Assembly: GCF_014305095.1 (NCBI RefSeq)
Contig: NZ_JACRUI010000001.1
Span: 853,695-917,694, forward strand
Source of the DNA: Flavobacterium kayseriense
GTDB taxonomy: Bacteria > Bacteroidota > Bacteroidia > Flavobacteriales > Flavobacteriaceae
Length of the DNA stretch: 64,000 bases
Reading direction: 5' to 3'
Shown: positions 28,503-38,646 of the stretch, piece by piece
Layout of the letters: the number at the start of each line of letters is the position of its first letter
How positions within the stretch are numbered: position 1 is the stretch's first letter
Notes under the pieces: generated by a model
Database searches by the model: none
What the model was told of the DNA's origin: nothing
What the model saw: the letters and a program-made list of their open reading frames with translations, nothing else
Translations under genes and position numbers: made by a program

Positions 28503-29795
28503 TTATTTATTCATTAAGCTTTCAATTTCTTCTACTTCGATTGGGATGTTGCGCATCAAGTTGAAGGGTTCGCCTGTTTCTTGAATAACAACATCATCTT
28601 CAAGACGAATTCCGAAACCTTCGGCAGGAATATAAATTCCGGGCTCTACGGTGAATACCATATTGGCTTGCATCGGCTCAGTTAATATTCCGTAATCGTG
28701 GGTATCTAGTCCCATGTGGTGTGAGGTACCGTGCATGAAATATTTTTTGTACGCCGGCCAGTCTGGATTTTCATTTTGCACATCGGCTTTATCGATAAGT
28801 CCAAGTCCAAGCAGCTCTGAAGTCATTAATTTACCTACTTCGATATGGTATTGTTTCCATAATGTTCCTGGAATAAGCATTTTTGTAGCTTCATTTTTTA
28901 CATTTAAAACCGCCTTGTAAACGGCTTTTTGTCTCTCAGAATATTTTCCCGAGACCGGAATGGTACGTGTCATATCGCTAGAGTAATTAGCATACTCAGC
29001 ACCAACATCTAAAAGAATCAAGTCGCCTTCTTTACATTGTTGGTTGTTCTCAATATAGTGCAAAACGTTAGCGTTATTTCCAGAGCCAACAATGGGAGTG
29101 TAAGCAAATCCTTTAGAGCGATTGCGAAGGAATTCATGAATGAACTCGGCTTCAATCTCATATTCCATTACATTAGGTTTCACGAAAGAGAGGATTCGTC
29201 TGAATCCTTTTTCGGTGATGTCACAGGCTTTTTGAATTAAGTCGATTTCTTCGCTCTCTTTAATCGAACGAATGCGTTGGAGAATAGGATTACTTTTAGC
29301 AACCGCATGAGCTGGATATTTGTCTTTCCACCATTTTACAAAACGAGCTTCACGCGTTTCAGTTTCAACGGAGGCGCGATAATGTTCGTTAGTGTTAATA
29401 TAGATAGTCTCTGAATGGATCATCAACTCAAACAAAACCTTCTCAAATTCTTGCAACCAATACACTGTTTTGATTCCTGAAACGGCTAGAGCGCGATCTT
29501 TGGTTAGTTTTTCACCTTCCCAAACTGCGATATGTTCGTTAGTTTCTTTCAAAAACAATATTTCTCTTTGGTGCTCATAAGGAGCATCTGGAAAAAGTAG
29601 AAGAATACTTTCCTCTTGATCTACACCCGATAAGTAAAAAATATCGCGGTGTTGCGCAAATGGCATAGTACTATCGGCACTTATTGGGTATATATCGTTA
29701 GAATTAAAAACGGCAACACTTTTAGGCTTCATTTGAGCCATGAACTTGGCGCGATTTTTTATAAATAGATTGCGCTCAATTTGATGGTATTTCAT
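28503..29795 (-). CDS. Aminopeptidase P family protein (Xaa-Pro aminopeptidase)
   Basis: A 430-residue M24 metallopeptidase that removes the first residue before a proline. The N-terminal creatinase-like domain covers residues 1-170. The pita-bread catalytic domain has the five metal ligands: Asp in LLDVGAEYANYSSDMTRT (two aspartates), His in HGTSHHMGLD, Glu in VEPGIYIP and Glu in IRLEDDVV. Length agrees with E. coli PepP. No signal peptide. It is monocistronic, with a terminator on its 3' side and a divergent regulator gene upstream. Confidence 0.93.
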   Translation of the reverse strand: MKYHQIERNLFIKNRAKFMAQMKPKSVAVFNSNDIYPISADSTMPFAQHRDIFYLSGVDQEESILLLFPDAPYEHQREILFLKETNEHIAVWEGEKLTKDRALAVSGIKTVYWLQEFEKVLFELMIHSETIYINTNEHYRASVETETREARFVKWWKDKYPAHAVAKSNPILQRIRSIKESEEIDLIQKACDITEKGFRRILSFVKPNVMEYEIEAEFIHEFLRNRSKGFAYTPIVGSGNNANVLHYIENNQQCKEGDLILLDVGAEYANYSSDMTRTIPVSGKYSERQKAVYKAVLNVKNEATKMLIPGTLWKQYHIEVGKLMTSELLGLGLIDKADVQNENPDWPAYKKYFMHGTSHHMGLDTHDYGILTEPMQANMVFTVEPGIYIPAEGFGIRLEDDVVIQETGEPFNLMRNIPIEVEEIESLMNK

Positions 29796-29998
29796 AGTAA
29801 TGTTGTTTTTGCTTTATAGTATTCAAAAATACTAAGATTAAATTGTTTCTACATGTGAATCGAATAATTTTATCGGAAATCTTTAAAATTTCAAACTATA
29901 CTTCAAGTTTATAGAATGTGAAGTTGTTATAATTCCTTAATAAGTTAGTGATTCAATCCAGCGAACGTTCTTTTTTTTAGTCATTTTAATTTTTAATG

Positions 29999-30006
29999 TA
30001 TCTTTG
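29999..30006 (+). promoter_or_regulatory. Candidate -7 box of the ScfR-like regulator gene
   Basis: TATCTTTG is a full match to TAnnTTTG but ends only 4 bp before the ATG at 30011. No good TTTG is found 19 bp upstream. Confidence 0.35.
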
Positions 30007-30010
30007 AGTT

Positions 30011-31492
30011 ATGAATATGGAAAAGGAATATATCAAGTTAATTTTTGGGCTCAAGCTCAAACAAGCGCGAACGAACAAGGATCTTTCTTTATTTGGCTTA
30101 GCCAAAATCACGGAGCTATCTAAATCTTATTTGAATGAGATAGAAAAGGGGAAAAAGTATCCTAAAACAGATAAAATAATTCTGCTAGCCGAAAAGCTTG
30201 AGGTTTCCTATGATCATATGGTGTCGCTTAAATTAGATAATAATTTAGCTCCCATTGGTGAAATATTGAAATCAGGTATTTTGAAAGAGATTCCGTTGGA
30301 TATTTTTGGTATTCAAGAAAATGATTTAATTGATATTATTGCTAATGCTCCAGCCAAGGTAAATGCATTTATTAGTACCATAATTGAGATTGCACAGCAC
30401 TACAATTTAAGTAGAGAAAGTTTTTTTCTGGCTGCATTGCGTTCATATCAAGAAGCACACAACAACTACTTTGAAGATTTAGAAGATAAAGTTTTAGACT
30501 TTTCGAAAGCTTTTCATATTGATATTAACAATAAAATATCGCTCGAGGAGTTAGCAGCAATTTTAAAAGAGGAGTATGGTTACACTATAGAAGAGCTTGT
30601 TTTTTCAGAGCAAGAAGAACTGGGGGATTTACGCTCTATTTTTGTTCCTAAAAGTAAAACTTTGTTGTTGTCACTAGATATAGATGAGCAGCAAAAGGCT
30701 TTTATTTTAGCAAAAGAAATTGCTTACAATTATTTAGGTATTAAAGACCGATTGTATACTTTCAGTTGGATAAAATTTGATAATTTTGATCAAGTCTTAA
30801 ATAATTTTTACGCCTCTTATTTTGCGGGTGCCTTGTTGCTTCCTCGAAAAAAGTTAATTGAGGATTTGAATATTTTTCTTTCGAAAACACATCCTACAGG
30901 GGATGAAATGATAGCTTTAATGAATCAGTTTAATGTCTCACCTGAGTCATTTTATCAGCGATTAACAAATATTTTACCAAAAGATTTTCAATTAAAAAAT
31001 TTGTTTTTCTTACGACTTTCCCACAAAGTTGGAACTGATTCTTATCAAATAAAGAAGGAATTACATATTACGAATCAACAGGAGCCGCGAGCGAATGAGA
31101 TGAACGAACATTATTGCCGTAGGTGGATTTCAATTCGGACTATCGAAGCTGCAATAGCAGAAAAGAAAAATCACTTCTTTAGTGCTCAAATATCCCGTTA
31201 TGATAATAGTAATAATGAATATTTAGTGTTTTCATCAGCTACTCAAGATCCGTTCAAGAAAGATCACTTAAGGAGTATCTCCGTTGGGATTTTGGTTAAT
31301 GCCACGATGAAAAAGAAGTTTAAATTTATAAATACCGGCATTGTCAAGAAGGAATTAGTGGGAGTGACCTGCGAAACTTGTGCTGTAAAGAATTGTGAAG
31401 TTAGGGCTACGCCTCCAATTCAATTAGAGCAGAAAAGGCGAAACGAAAATACCGATTCTATCGTTCAAAAGTACATGGAGAAATTTAGTTAA
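30011..31492 (+). CDS. XRE-family transcriptional regulator, ScfR/RamB-like (short-chain fatty acid regulator family)
   Basis: A 493-residue regulator. Residues 10-65 are a helix-turn-helix of XRE type (LKQARTNKDLSLFGLAKITE, then SKSYLNEIEKGKKYP). A middle domain corresponds to the IrrE/ImmA-like fold, but the protease motif is lost (AKEIAYNYLG where HExxH would be). The C-terminal domain has the cysteine cluster VTCETCAVKNCEVRATPP typical of ScfR/RamB proteins, which sense acyl-CoA-type metabolites and control propionate, acetate and glyoxylate metabolism in other bacteria. A second ATG at 30017 is possible. It is upstream of sdhCAB on the same strand, 558 bp away, so a role in controlling the TCA cycle is conceivable but unproven. 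Confidence 0.85.
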   Translation: MNMEKEYIKLIFGLKLKQARTNKDLSLFGLAKITELSKSYLNEIEKGKKYPKTDKIILLAEKLEVSYDHMVSLKLDNNLAPIGEILKSGILKEIPLDIFGIQENDLIDIIANAPAKVNAFISTIIEIAQHYNLSRESFFLAALRSYQEAHNNYFEDLEDKVLDFSKAFHIDINNKISLEELAAILKEEYGYTIEELVFSEQEELGDLRSIFVPKSKTLLLSLDIDEQQKAFILAKEIAYNYLGIKDRLYTFSWIKFDNFDQVLNNFYASYFAGALLLPRKKLIEDLNIFLSKTHPTGDEMIALMNQFNVSPESFYQRLTNILPKDFQLKNLFFLRLSHKVGTDSYQIKKELHITNQQEPRANEMNEHYCRRWISIRTIEAAIAEKKNHFFSAQISRYDNSNNEYLVFSSATQDPFKKDHLRSISVGILVNATMKKKFKFINTGIVKKELVGVTCETCAVKNCEVRATPPIQLEQKRRNENTDSIVQKYMEKFS

Positions 31493-32050
31493 TTGTACAT
31501 TGATTTTTAACTACAATTTTCTTTTTAAAATAGTTGAATAGACTTAGGTGTCTTTAAATGTACATTCTTTATTTTTGAGTCTCAGAACATGATGTTTTTT
31601 TACATTTTGCAGAAAATTTGTGAAAATGTGAACTCTTTGGTTCTAGTACGTAGGATGAATTAAGATTAAAAATCGTTTGATTAAGAGATTTCTTTCATTT
31701 TTGCTTTATTTGTTTAAGGTACTAAGAGCGGTTGGAATTCTTGCTTTATTAGTGTTTAAAAAGATTCCCATTCTGTGCTTTTTGCAGAATCAAAAAAAAA
31801 TCAACCTAAAAATTTATTTATTAATAGCAAAAGTGTCTTCTTAGCTTATTCTTGATGATATTTCAAAGGTGTTTTTGAGAGATTTACTTAGTATTTTGTT
31901 GCAGATTATTGTTTAAATTACTGTTAAGCATAAGTTTAAAATTGTCTTTATTTAAACACTTTAAAATGATTATAAATAAGAACGAAAAGGTTGTAGTTCA
32001 ATTGTAATTGCTTTATTTTTGTAATATTTTAAAACAAATTATAAAATCTT
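31493..32050. other. 558-bp AT-rich intergenic region upstream of sdhCAB
   Basis: No convincing coding frame on either strand and no tRNA. It holds several T-rich stretches, two TATTTTTG boxes (31570-31577 and 32014-32021), and a short ATTCTG...CAGAAT inverted repeat near 31770 that lacks a T run. The second box belongs to the sdhC promoter. The rest could be a long regulatory leader or decayed sequence; I see nothing decisive. Confidence 0.5.
31991..32021 (+). promoter_or_regulatory. Candidate promoter of the sdhCAB operon
   Basis: TTG at 31991-31993, a 20-bp spacer, then TATTTTTG at 32014-32021, a full match to TAnnTTTG. The leader before the ATG at 32051 would be about 22 bases. Confidence 0.5.
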
Positions 32051-32716
32051 ATGGCAAAATCTGAATTATTGAAATCGTCAATAGCAAAAAAAGTTGCAAT
32101 GGCTCTTTCAGGACTTTTTTTGATGTTGTTTTTAGCACAGCATTTTTTTATCAACATGACTTCGGTTTTTAGTGCCGACACTTTCAATTCTATATCCCAT
32201 TTTATGGGTAATAACCCTTTAGTACAATTTGTTATTCAGCCGATATTAATCGTTGGAGTTATTTTTCACTTCATCATGGGAATTGTGTTGGATTTAAAAA
32301 ATAGAAAAGCAAGACCTATTTCATACGTGAACTACAACGGTGGTGCTGCAGCTTCATGGACATCTAGAAATATGATTATTACTGGTCTAGTAGTCTTGGC
32401 TTTTTTAATTTTGCACTTTATTGATTTCTGGGTTCCAGAGATGGTTTACAAGTATGTAGAGTTTTCTCCACTAGACGAAACGAGATACTTTCCTGAGTTA
32501 GTTCATAAATTCGAAAACCCGATTCGTACTGCAGTTTACTGTGTGTCTTTCGTTTTGTTGTCTTTACACTTGCAACATGGTTTTAGTTCTTCGTTTCAAT
32601 CAGTTGGTTTTAACAACAAGTACTCTAAAGGTTTAAAAAATTTCGGATTAGGTTTTGCAATATTGATTCCTTTCGGTTTCGTTTTTATTGCATTATTTCA
32701 TCATTTCAATCATTAA
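32051..32716 (+). CDS. sdhC: Succinate dehydrogenase cytochrome b subunit
   Basis: A 221-residue inner-membrane protein with five membrane helices, anchoring the SdhA and SdhB subunits and carrying haem b. Helices begin near residues 12, 60, 108, 155 and 195. Histidines in AQHFFINM, FHFIMG, ILHFIDF and LHLQHGFSSSFQ are the expected haem ligands and quinone-site residues. One long subunit without a separate SdhD is the type B arrangement, typical of Bacteroidetes. It is the first gene of sdhCAB; sdhA follows after 12 bp. Confidence 0.95.
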   Translation: MAKSELLKSSIAKKVAMALSGLFLMLFLAQHFFINMTSVFSADTFNSISHFMGNNPLVQFVIQPILIVGVIFHFIMGIVLDLKNRKARPISYVNYNGGAAASWTSRNMIITGLVVLAFLILHFIDFWVPEMVYKYVEFSPLDETRYFPELVHKFENPIRTAVYCVSFVLLSLHLQHGFSSSFQSVGFNNKYSKGLKNFGLGFAILIPFGFVFIALFHHFNH

Positions 32717-32728
32717 TATTAAATTATA

Positions 32729-34729
32729 ATGGCATTAGACTCAAAAATTCCAAACGGTCCAATTTCGGATAAATGGACAGAATATAAAGATCATATTAAT
32801 TTAGTGAATCCTGCAAACAAACGTAATTTAGATATTATTGTTGTTGGTACAGGATTAGCTGGAGGTTCTGCGGCAGCTACTTTAGCAGAATTAGGATATA
32901 ACGTAAAAGCTTTTTGTTTTCAAGATTCACCGCGTCGTGCGCACTCAATCGCGGCACAAGGGGGAATAAATGCAGCAAAAAATTATAAAGGAGATGGTGA
33001 CTCTGTTTTTAGATTGTTTTACGACACTGTAAAAGGAGGAGATTACCGCGCTCGTGAAGCAAACGTGCACCGTTTAGCTGAAGTTTCTACTAACATTATT
33101 GATCAATGTGTGGCTCAAGGAGTACCATTGGCACGTGAGTACGGAGGTTTATTAGACAACCGTTCTTTTGGTGGAGCCCTGGTATCTCGTACATTCTATG
33201 CACAAGGACAAACTGGTCAACAATTATTATTAGGAGCATACTCTGCCATGAACCGTCAAATCGGTCGTGGTAAAATTAAAATGCACAACCGTCACGAAAT
33301 GCTAGACTTAGTAATTGTGAACGGAAAAGCAAGAGGAATCATCGCTCGTAACTTGATAACTGGAGAAATCGAAAGACATGCTGCTCATGCAGTTGTTATC
33401 GCTTCTGGTGGATACGGAAACGTATTTTTCTTGTCTACAAATGCAATGGGGTCGAACGCTACTGCAGCATGGAAAATACACAAAAAAGGAGCATTTTTTG
33501 CAAATCCTTGTTATACACAAATCCACCCAACTTGTATTCCTGTTTCTGGAGACCACCAATCAAAATTAACTTTGATGTCAGAGTCTTTGCGTAATGATGG
33601 TCGTATTTGGGTTCCAGGAAAAGCCGAAGATGCTAAAGCAATTCGTGAAGGGAAGAAAAAAGGAACTGATATTGCTGAAGCAGATAGAGATTATTTCTTA
33701 GAAAGAAGGTATCCTGCTTTTGGTAACTTGGTACCGCGTGATGTTGCATCTCGTGCTGCAAAAGAAAGATGTGATGCTGGTTTTGGAGTTAATAAAACGG
33801 GTGAAGCGGTATTCTTGGATTTTGCTGCTGCAATTCAACGTTATGGAAAAGAGCAAGCTTTCGTAAAAGGACTAGACTCTAACGATTCAACACTAGTTAC
33901 TAAGTTAGGAACTGAAGTCGTAAAAAGTAAGTACGGAAATTTATTCCAGATGTATTACAAAATTGTAGATGAGGATCCTTACACTACGCCAATGATGATC
34001 TATCCAGCAGTTCACTATACAATGGGTGGAACATGGGTCGACTATAACTTAATGACTACTATTCCAGGATGTTTCTCTATTGGAGAATCTAACTTCTCTG
34101 ATCACGGAGCTAACCGATTAGGAGCTTCTGCTTTAATGCAAGGTTTGGCTGATGGGTATTTTGTATTGCCTTATACAATAGGTGATTATTTGTCTCCAGA
34201 TATTAAAATGGGACCAATATCTACAGATACTCCAGAATTTGAAGCTGCAGAAAAAGGGGTTAAAGATCAAATAGAGAAGTTCATGAACAACAATGGAACA
34301 CATTCTGTTGACTATTTCCATAGGAAATTAGGAAAAATTATGTGGGACAAAGTAGGTATGGCTCGTAATGCTAAGGGGCTTAATGAAGCGATCAATGAGA
34401 TTGCTGCTTTACGTGAAGAGTTTTACAGAGATGTAAAAGTGCCTGGAACAGACAAAGGATTAAATCAAGAATTAGAAAAAGCAAATCGCGTTGCCGATTT
34501 CCTTGAACTAGGAGAGTTATTTGCTAAAGATGCTTTACACCGTAACGAATCTTGTGGAGGTCACTTTAGAGAAGAGTACCAAACAGAAGATGGTGAAGCA
34601 CAGCGTGATGACGAAAACTTCGCTTACGTAGCCGCTTGGGAGTATAAAGGAAAACCTAGCGAAGCAGTGTTGCACAAAGAAGACTTGGTATTTGATACCG
34701 TGAAACTAGTTCAAAGAAATTACAAATAG
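32729..34729 (+). CDS. sdhA: Succinate dehydrogenase / fumarate reductase flavoprotein subunit
   Basis: A 666-residue FAD protein that oxidises succinate to fumarate (and may run in reverse). The FAD-binding Rossmann motif is [19 protein letters not shown] near residue 38. The histidine that binds FAD covalently lies in [36 protein letters not shown] and HPTCIP with the downstream [10 protein letters not shown] form the active site, and [17 protein letters not shown] is typical of the type B family. It is in tight operon order after sdhC; sdhB follows after 92 bp that contain an inverted and heptad repeat. Confidence 0.97.
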   Translation: MALDSKIPNGPISDKWTEYKDHINLVNPANKRNLDIIVVGTGLAGGSAAATLAELGYNVKAFCFQDSPRRAHSIAAQGGINAAKNYKGDGDSVFRLFYDTVKGGDYRAREANVHRLAEVSTNIIDQCVAQGVPLAREYGGLLDNRSFGGALVSRTFYAQGQTGQQLLLGAYSAMNRQIGRGKIKMHNRHEMLDLVIVNGKARGIIARNLITGEIERHAAHAVVIASGGYGNVFFLSTNAMGSNATAAWKIHKKGAFFANPCYTQIHPTCIPVSGDHQSKLTLMSESLRNDGRIWVPGKAEDAKAIREGKKKGTDIAEADRDYFLERRYPAFGNLVPRDVASRAAKERCDAGFGVNKTGEAVFLDFAAAIQRYGKEQAFVKGLDSNDSTLVTKLGTEVVKSKYGNLFQMYYKIVDEDPYTTPMMIYPAVHYTMGGTWVDYNLMTTIPGCFSIGESNFSDHGANRLGASALMQGLADGYFVLPYTIGDYLSPDIKMGPISTDTPEFEAAEKGVKDQIEKFMNNNGTHSVDYFHRKLGKIMWDKVGMARNAKGLNEAINEIAALREEFYRDVKVPGTDKGLNQELEKANRVADFLELGELFAKDALHRNESCGGHFREEYQTEDGEAQRDDENFAYVAAWEYKGKPSEAVLHKEDLVFDTVKLVQRNYK

Positions 34730-34734
34730 CAATT

Positions 34735-34808
34735 AGTCGAAAGACAAAAGTCTTTAAGTCAAATGGCTCCGTGTCAAGTGACTTTCGACTTTTAACTTTA
34801 TGACTTTC
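34735..34808 (+). repeat. Inverted and heptad repeat between sdhA and sdhB
   Basis: AGTCGAAAG at 34735-34743 is the exact inverse of CTTTCGACT at 34782-34790, and 34780-34808 reads as heptads GACTTTC, GACTTTT, AACTTTA(T), GACTTTC. An RNA hairpin with a loop of about 38 bases could form between the two coding parts of one operon. Confidence 0.6.
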
Positions 34809-34821
34809 AAACTTAATCAGT

Positions 34822-35568
34822 ATGAAACTTACATTAAAAATATGGCGTCAAAAAAGCGCCAAAGATAAAGGAGCAATGGTCGATTATCAAATCGACGGAA
34901 TTGAGCCAGACATGTCTTTCCTTGAAATGCTTGATGTATTCAATGAAGACCTTATGACTAAAGGTGGTGAGCCAGTATCATTTGATCATGATTGTCGCGA
35001 AGGAATTTGTGGTATGTGCTCTTTGTTTATCAACGGTGAAGCACACGGACCAGATAGAGGTGTTACTACTTGTCAGTTACACATGCGTATGTTTAAGGAC
35101 GGTGATACAATCACAATCGAGCCATTCCGTGCAGCAGCATTTCCAGTGGTAAAAGACTTAGTTGTAGATCGTAGTGCTTTTGATAGAATTCAGCACGCAG
35201 GTGGTTTTATATCAGTAAACACTTCTGGAAACACAATTGACGCTAACACCATTCCTATTCCAAAAGACGATGCAGATGCTTCATTTATGGCGGCTGCTTG
35301 TATTGGTTGTGGTGCTTGTGTAGCTAGTTGTAAAAACTCATCAGCAATGTTATTCGTTTCTGCTAAAGTTTCTCAATACGCTTTATTACCGCAGGGTAAA
35401 ATTGAAGCTACAGACCGTGTTTTAAACATGGTTAGACAAATGGATGACGAAGGTTTTGGTAACTGTACTAACACTGGAGCTTGTGAAGTAGAATGTCCAA
35501 AAGGAATTTCCTTAGAGAACATCGCTCGTATGAACAGAGAATATTTGGCAGCTAGCCTAAAAGGATAA
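34822..35568 (+). CDS. sdhB: Succinate dehydrogenase iron-sulphur subunit
   Basis: A 248-residue protein that passes electrons from FAD to the quinone site through three clusters. The 2Fe-2S ligands are in CREGICGMC and a later Cys in GVTTCQLHM. The 4Fe-4S ligands are in [12 protein letters not shown] and the 3Fe-4S ligands in [15 protein letters not shown]. Length and motif order match type B SdhB/FrdB. It is the last gene of sdhCAB and is followed by a terminator. Confidence 0.97.
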   Translation: MKLTLKIWRQKSAKDKGAMVDYQIDGIEPDMSFLEMLDVFNEDLMTKGGEPVSFDHDCREGICGMCSLFINGEAHGPDRGVTTCQLHMRMFKDGDTITIEPFRAAAFPVVKDLVVDRSAFDRIQHAGGFISVNTSGNTIDANTIPIPKDDADASFMAAACIGCGACVASCKNSSAMLFVSAKVSQYALLPQGKIEATDRVLNMVRQMDDEGFGNCTNTGACEVECPKGISLENIARMNREYLAASLKG

Positions 35569-35602
35569 AACTATTTGTCATTCCTACGTAAGGTAGAATC
35601 TA

Positions 35603-35636
35603 AAACGCATTCATTAATTTGAATGCGTTTTTTTTG
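35603..35636 (+). terminator. Rho-independent terminator of sdhCAB
   Basis: AAACGCATTC pairs exactly with GAATGCGTTT around an 8-base AT loop, then eight T. Confidence 0.9.
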
Positions 35637-35742
35637 TGGCGTTACCTTTTAGGTCGGGCTATCCGTTACAATCTTTGCGAAAATTCCATTAGCATTCCAT
35701 TTTTACAAAGGATTTCCTCTTTTATCCCTAACGCAAAATATG

Positions 35743-35750
35743 TATATTTG
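35743..35750 (+). promoter_or_regulatory. Candidate -7 box of the GH92 gene
   Basis: TATATTTG matches TAnnTTTG and ends 17 bp before the ATG. No clear -33 element. Confidence 0.35.
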
Positions 35751-35767
35751 AGAAACCATTTTTTAAA

Positions 35768-38590
35768 ATGAAAAATTTCCTTATCGTACTATTTTTGTTG
35801 ATGTCCGTTTCAGGTTTCGCGCAGAGTAAGCATCAATATGTAAATCCTTTTATTGGAACCGGCGGACACGGGCATACCTATCCCGGCGCGACTGTTCCTT
35901 TTGGGATGGTACAACTTTCCCCAGATACAAGAATCAACGGTAGTTGGGATGGTTGTTCAGGGTACCATTATTCAGACAATGTGATTTATGGGTTTTCACA
36001 CACGCACTTAAACGGAACAGGAGTTTCAGACTTTGGTGACATTATGATTATGCCAACTATGGGCGAAGTTTCTTTTGATAATAAAGTTTATTCGTCTACA
36101 TTTTTACATACTAACGAGAAAGCATCTGCTGGATTTTATGGCGTAAAACTAGATAAGCATGACATAGATGTGAGTTTGACCACGTCTACGCGAGTAGGGA
36201 TGCATGAATATACTTTTAATAAAAGTGGTCAAGCTAATATAATTATTGATTTAAATCACCGAGACAAATTGCTGTATGGGGATATTAAAATTATCGATAC
36301 TAAAACCATTCAAATTCTTCGTAGAAGCGAGGCTTGGGCTAGAGATCAATATGTGTATGCTCAAATTGAGTTTAATGTCCCATTGAACATTTCAAAAGTA
36401 CAAGCAAATCAAGAAAATAAATCCAATTTATATTCTGGTAGCGAACTGCAAATAGCCTTTTCAAAAGTGGTGAAAAAGGGAGAAAAAATTCTGTTGAAGG
36501 TAGCGCTCTCGCCAACAAGTTATGAAGGTGCAAAATTAAATAGTTCTGAAATTAAAGGTTGGGATTTTGCAAAAGTAAAAAAACAAGCCGAATCATTTTG
36601 GGATAAACAATTAGCTAAAATTGATATTACAGAAAGTAATCAAGATAAAAAAACTATTTTTTATACCGCATTGTATCATACCATGGTGCAGCCCAATATT
36701 GCACAGGATATTGACGGTAAATACCGCGGAAGAGATAATAAAGTTCACGAAGGAGAAGGCTTTGATTATTTTTCCGTATTCTCTCTGTGGGACACTTTTC
36801 GTTCGGCGCATCCGTTGTACACTTTGATAGAAAAGAAACGAACATCTGACTTTATTAATACGTTCCTAAAGCAATATGAACAAGGTGGACGATTACCTGT
36901 TTGGGAATTAGCATCTAATGAAACGGATTGCATGATTGGTTACCATTCCGTTTCCGTTATAGCGGATGCCATGGTAAAAGGGATTGCAGGTTTTGATTAT
37001 GAAAAGGCTTTTGAGGCCGCAAAACATTCGGCGATGAGAGACGAATTAGGTTTAAAAGCCTACAAACAAAATGGCTTTATCTCTATTGATGACGATCATG
37101 AAAGCGTTTCTAAAACGCTAGAATATGCTTATGATGATTGGTGTATCGCTCAAATGGCTCAGATTCTAAATAAAAAAGAAGATTATGAGTATTTCATGAA
37201 ACGTTCTCAATCCTGGAAAAATTTATTCGATTGGAAACTTGGTTTCATCCGACCAAAGAAAAACGGTGGCTGGGACAGTCCTTTCGATCCTCGAGAAGTA
37301 AATAACAATTTTACAGAGGGTAATGCCTGGCAATATACTTTTTTTGTGCCACAAGATATTCCTGGAATGATCGAAGCTTATGGTGGTAACCAAAAATTTG
37401 AGGAAAAATTAGACCAGATGTTTAATAGTGAGAGTAAAACAACGGGTCGCGAGCAAGTTGATGTTACCGGATTAATTGGCCAATATGCACACGGAAACGA
37501 GCCAAGCCACCATATGGCTTACTTGTATAATTTTATAGGAAAACCAGAAAAAGCTACTGAAAAAGTGCATTATATTTTAGATAATTTCTACAAAAATGCA
37601 CCAGATGGATTGATAGGAAACGAAGACTGCGGACAAATGAGTGCTTGGTATGTATTAAGCTCTATGGGGATTTATCAAGTTACCCCAGGAACATCAGGTT
37701 GGGAGACAACTATCCCTAGTTTCGACAAAATCAAAGTAAATTTTGAAAATAGAACTTCAAAAACAATTTTAAAATCATCAAAATCTATTGACTTGGTATA
37801 TTTTGAAGCTGATTCAGAGGAGCAAACTGCGGCAATAGTAGGTATGTTGGAATCAGACGTTGCGAAAACAATTGCTGTTCCTGTCATTTTAGCAAAAAGC
37901 AAGTCATTTCAAGATAAAATGGAGGTCGAAATTTTATCTAAAAATCCAACGGATAAAATATATTACTCGATTAATGGAAATACTAATGCAACAAAAGATA
38001 AAGATTGGAAATCCTACACAGGACCATTGTCCATTAATGAAACTACGGAAATTCAGACAAAAATTAACAACAAGGGAAATCAAAGTAACATTGTGTCAGC
38101 TAACTTCTATAAAAAGCCAAACAATTACAGTATTACAATAAAATCAAAATACAATTCACAGTACACAGCTGGTGGAATCGAGGGATTGATAGATGGTATA
38201 AATGGTAATGAAAATTGGCGTAAAGGAGAATGGCAAGGCTATCAAGATCAAGATTTTGAAGCCGTGATAGATTTGCAAGAGGTTCAAGATATTTCCTCTA
38301 TATCGGCTAATTTTTTACAAGATTCTCGCTCTTGGATTTTGATGCCGCAATATGTGCAGTTTTATACTTCGGTTGATAATATAAATTACAAAATTGTAGA
38401 TTCACCTATTTTGCATTCTGTTGATCCAAAACAGGATACAACACGTATTATGCCATTTACAATTAATCAGAAAGTATCAAAAGTTAGGTTTGTAAAAGTG
38501 TTTGCCAAAAATTTTGGAAAATTACCTGTATGGCATCAGGGCTACGGCGGTGACGCCTTTATTTTTATTGACGAAATTACAATTAAATAA
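35768..38590 (+). CDS. GH92 family alpha-mannosidase, secreted
   Basis: A 940-residue exported glycosidase. Residues 1-20 are a signal peptide ending GFAQS. The GH92 start is YVNPFIGTGGHGHTYPGATV with PFGMVQLSPD and WDGCSGYHYSD. Downstream landmarks are SLWDTFRSAHPLYTL, VWELASNETDCMIGYHSV, the general-acid region EGNAWQYTFFVPQD and the calcium/catalytic region NEDCGQMSAWYVLSSMG. After residue ~720 there is a chitobiase-type Ig region (YYSINGN) and a C-terminal discoidin/F5-8-like carbohydrate-binding domain. GH92 enzymes are calcium-dependent exo-mannosidases acting on N-glycan or fungal mannan. There is no SusC/SusD pair here, so it is not in a classical utilisation locus. A nitrilase-like gene follows after 56 bp. 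Confidence 0.93.
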   Translation: MKNFLIVLFLLMSVSGFAQSKHQYVNPFIGTGGHGHTYPGATVPFGMVQLSPDTRINGSWDGCSGYHYSDNVIYGFSHTHLNGTGVSDFGDIMIMPTMGEVSFDNKVYSSTFLHTNEKASAGFYGVKLDKHDIDVSLTTSTRVGMHEYTFNKSGQANIIIDLNHRDKLLYGDIKIIDTKTIQILRRSEAWARDQYVYAQIEFNVPLNISKVQANQENKSNLYSGSELQIAFSKVVKKGEKILLKVALSPTSYEGAKLNSSEIKGWDFAKVKKQAESFWDKQLAKIDITESNQDKKTIFYTALYHTMVQPNIAQDIDGKYRGRDNKVHEGEGFDYFSVFSLWDTFRSAHPLYTLIEKKRTSDFINTFLKQYEQGGRLPVWELASNETDCMIGYHSVSVIADAMVKGIAGFDYEKAFEAAKHSAMRDELGLKAYKQNGFISIDDDHESVSKTLEYAYDDWCIAQMAQILNKKEDYEYFMKRSQSWKNLFDWKLGFIRPKKNGGWDSPFDPREVNNNFTEGNAWQYTFFVPQDIPGMIEAYGGNQKFEEKLDQMFNSESKTTGREQVDVTGLIGQYAHGNEPSHHMAYLYNFIGKPEKATEKVHYILDNFYKNAPDGLIGNEDCGQMSAWYVLSSMGIYQVTPGTSGWETTIPSFDKIKVNFENRTSKTILKSSKSIDLVYFEADSEEQTAAIVGMLESDVAKTIAVPVILAKSKSFQDKMEVEILSKNPTDKIYYSINGNTNATKDKDWKSYTGPLSINETTEIQTKINNKGNQSNIVSANFYKKPNNYSITIKSKYNSQYTAGGIEGLIDGINGNENWRKGEWQGYQDQDFEAVIDLQEVQDISSISANFLQDSRSWILMPQYVQFYTSVDNINYKIVDSPILHSVDPKQDTTRIMPFTINQKVSKVRFVKVFAKNFGKLPVWHQGYGGDAFIFIDEITIK

Positions 38591-38646
38591 AACAGCTATA
38601 ATAGTTTTGTACGACGATAACGATTATAAGCGAATTAATATATAAT

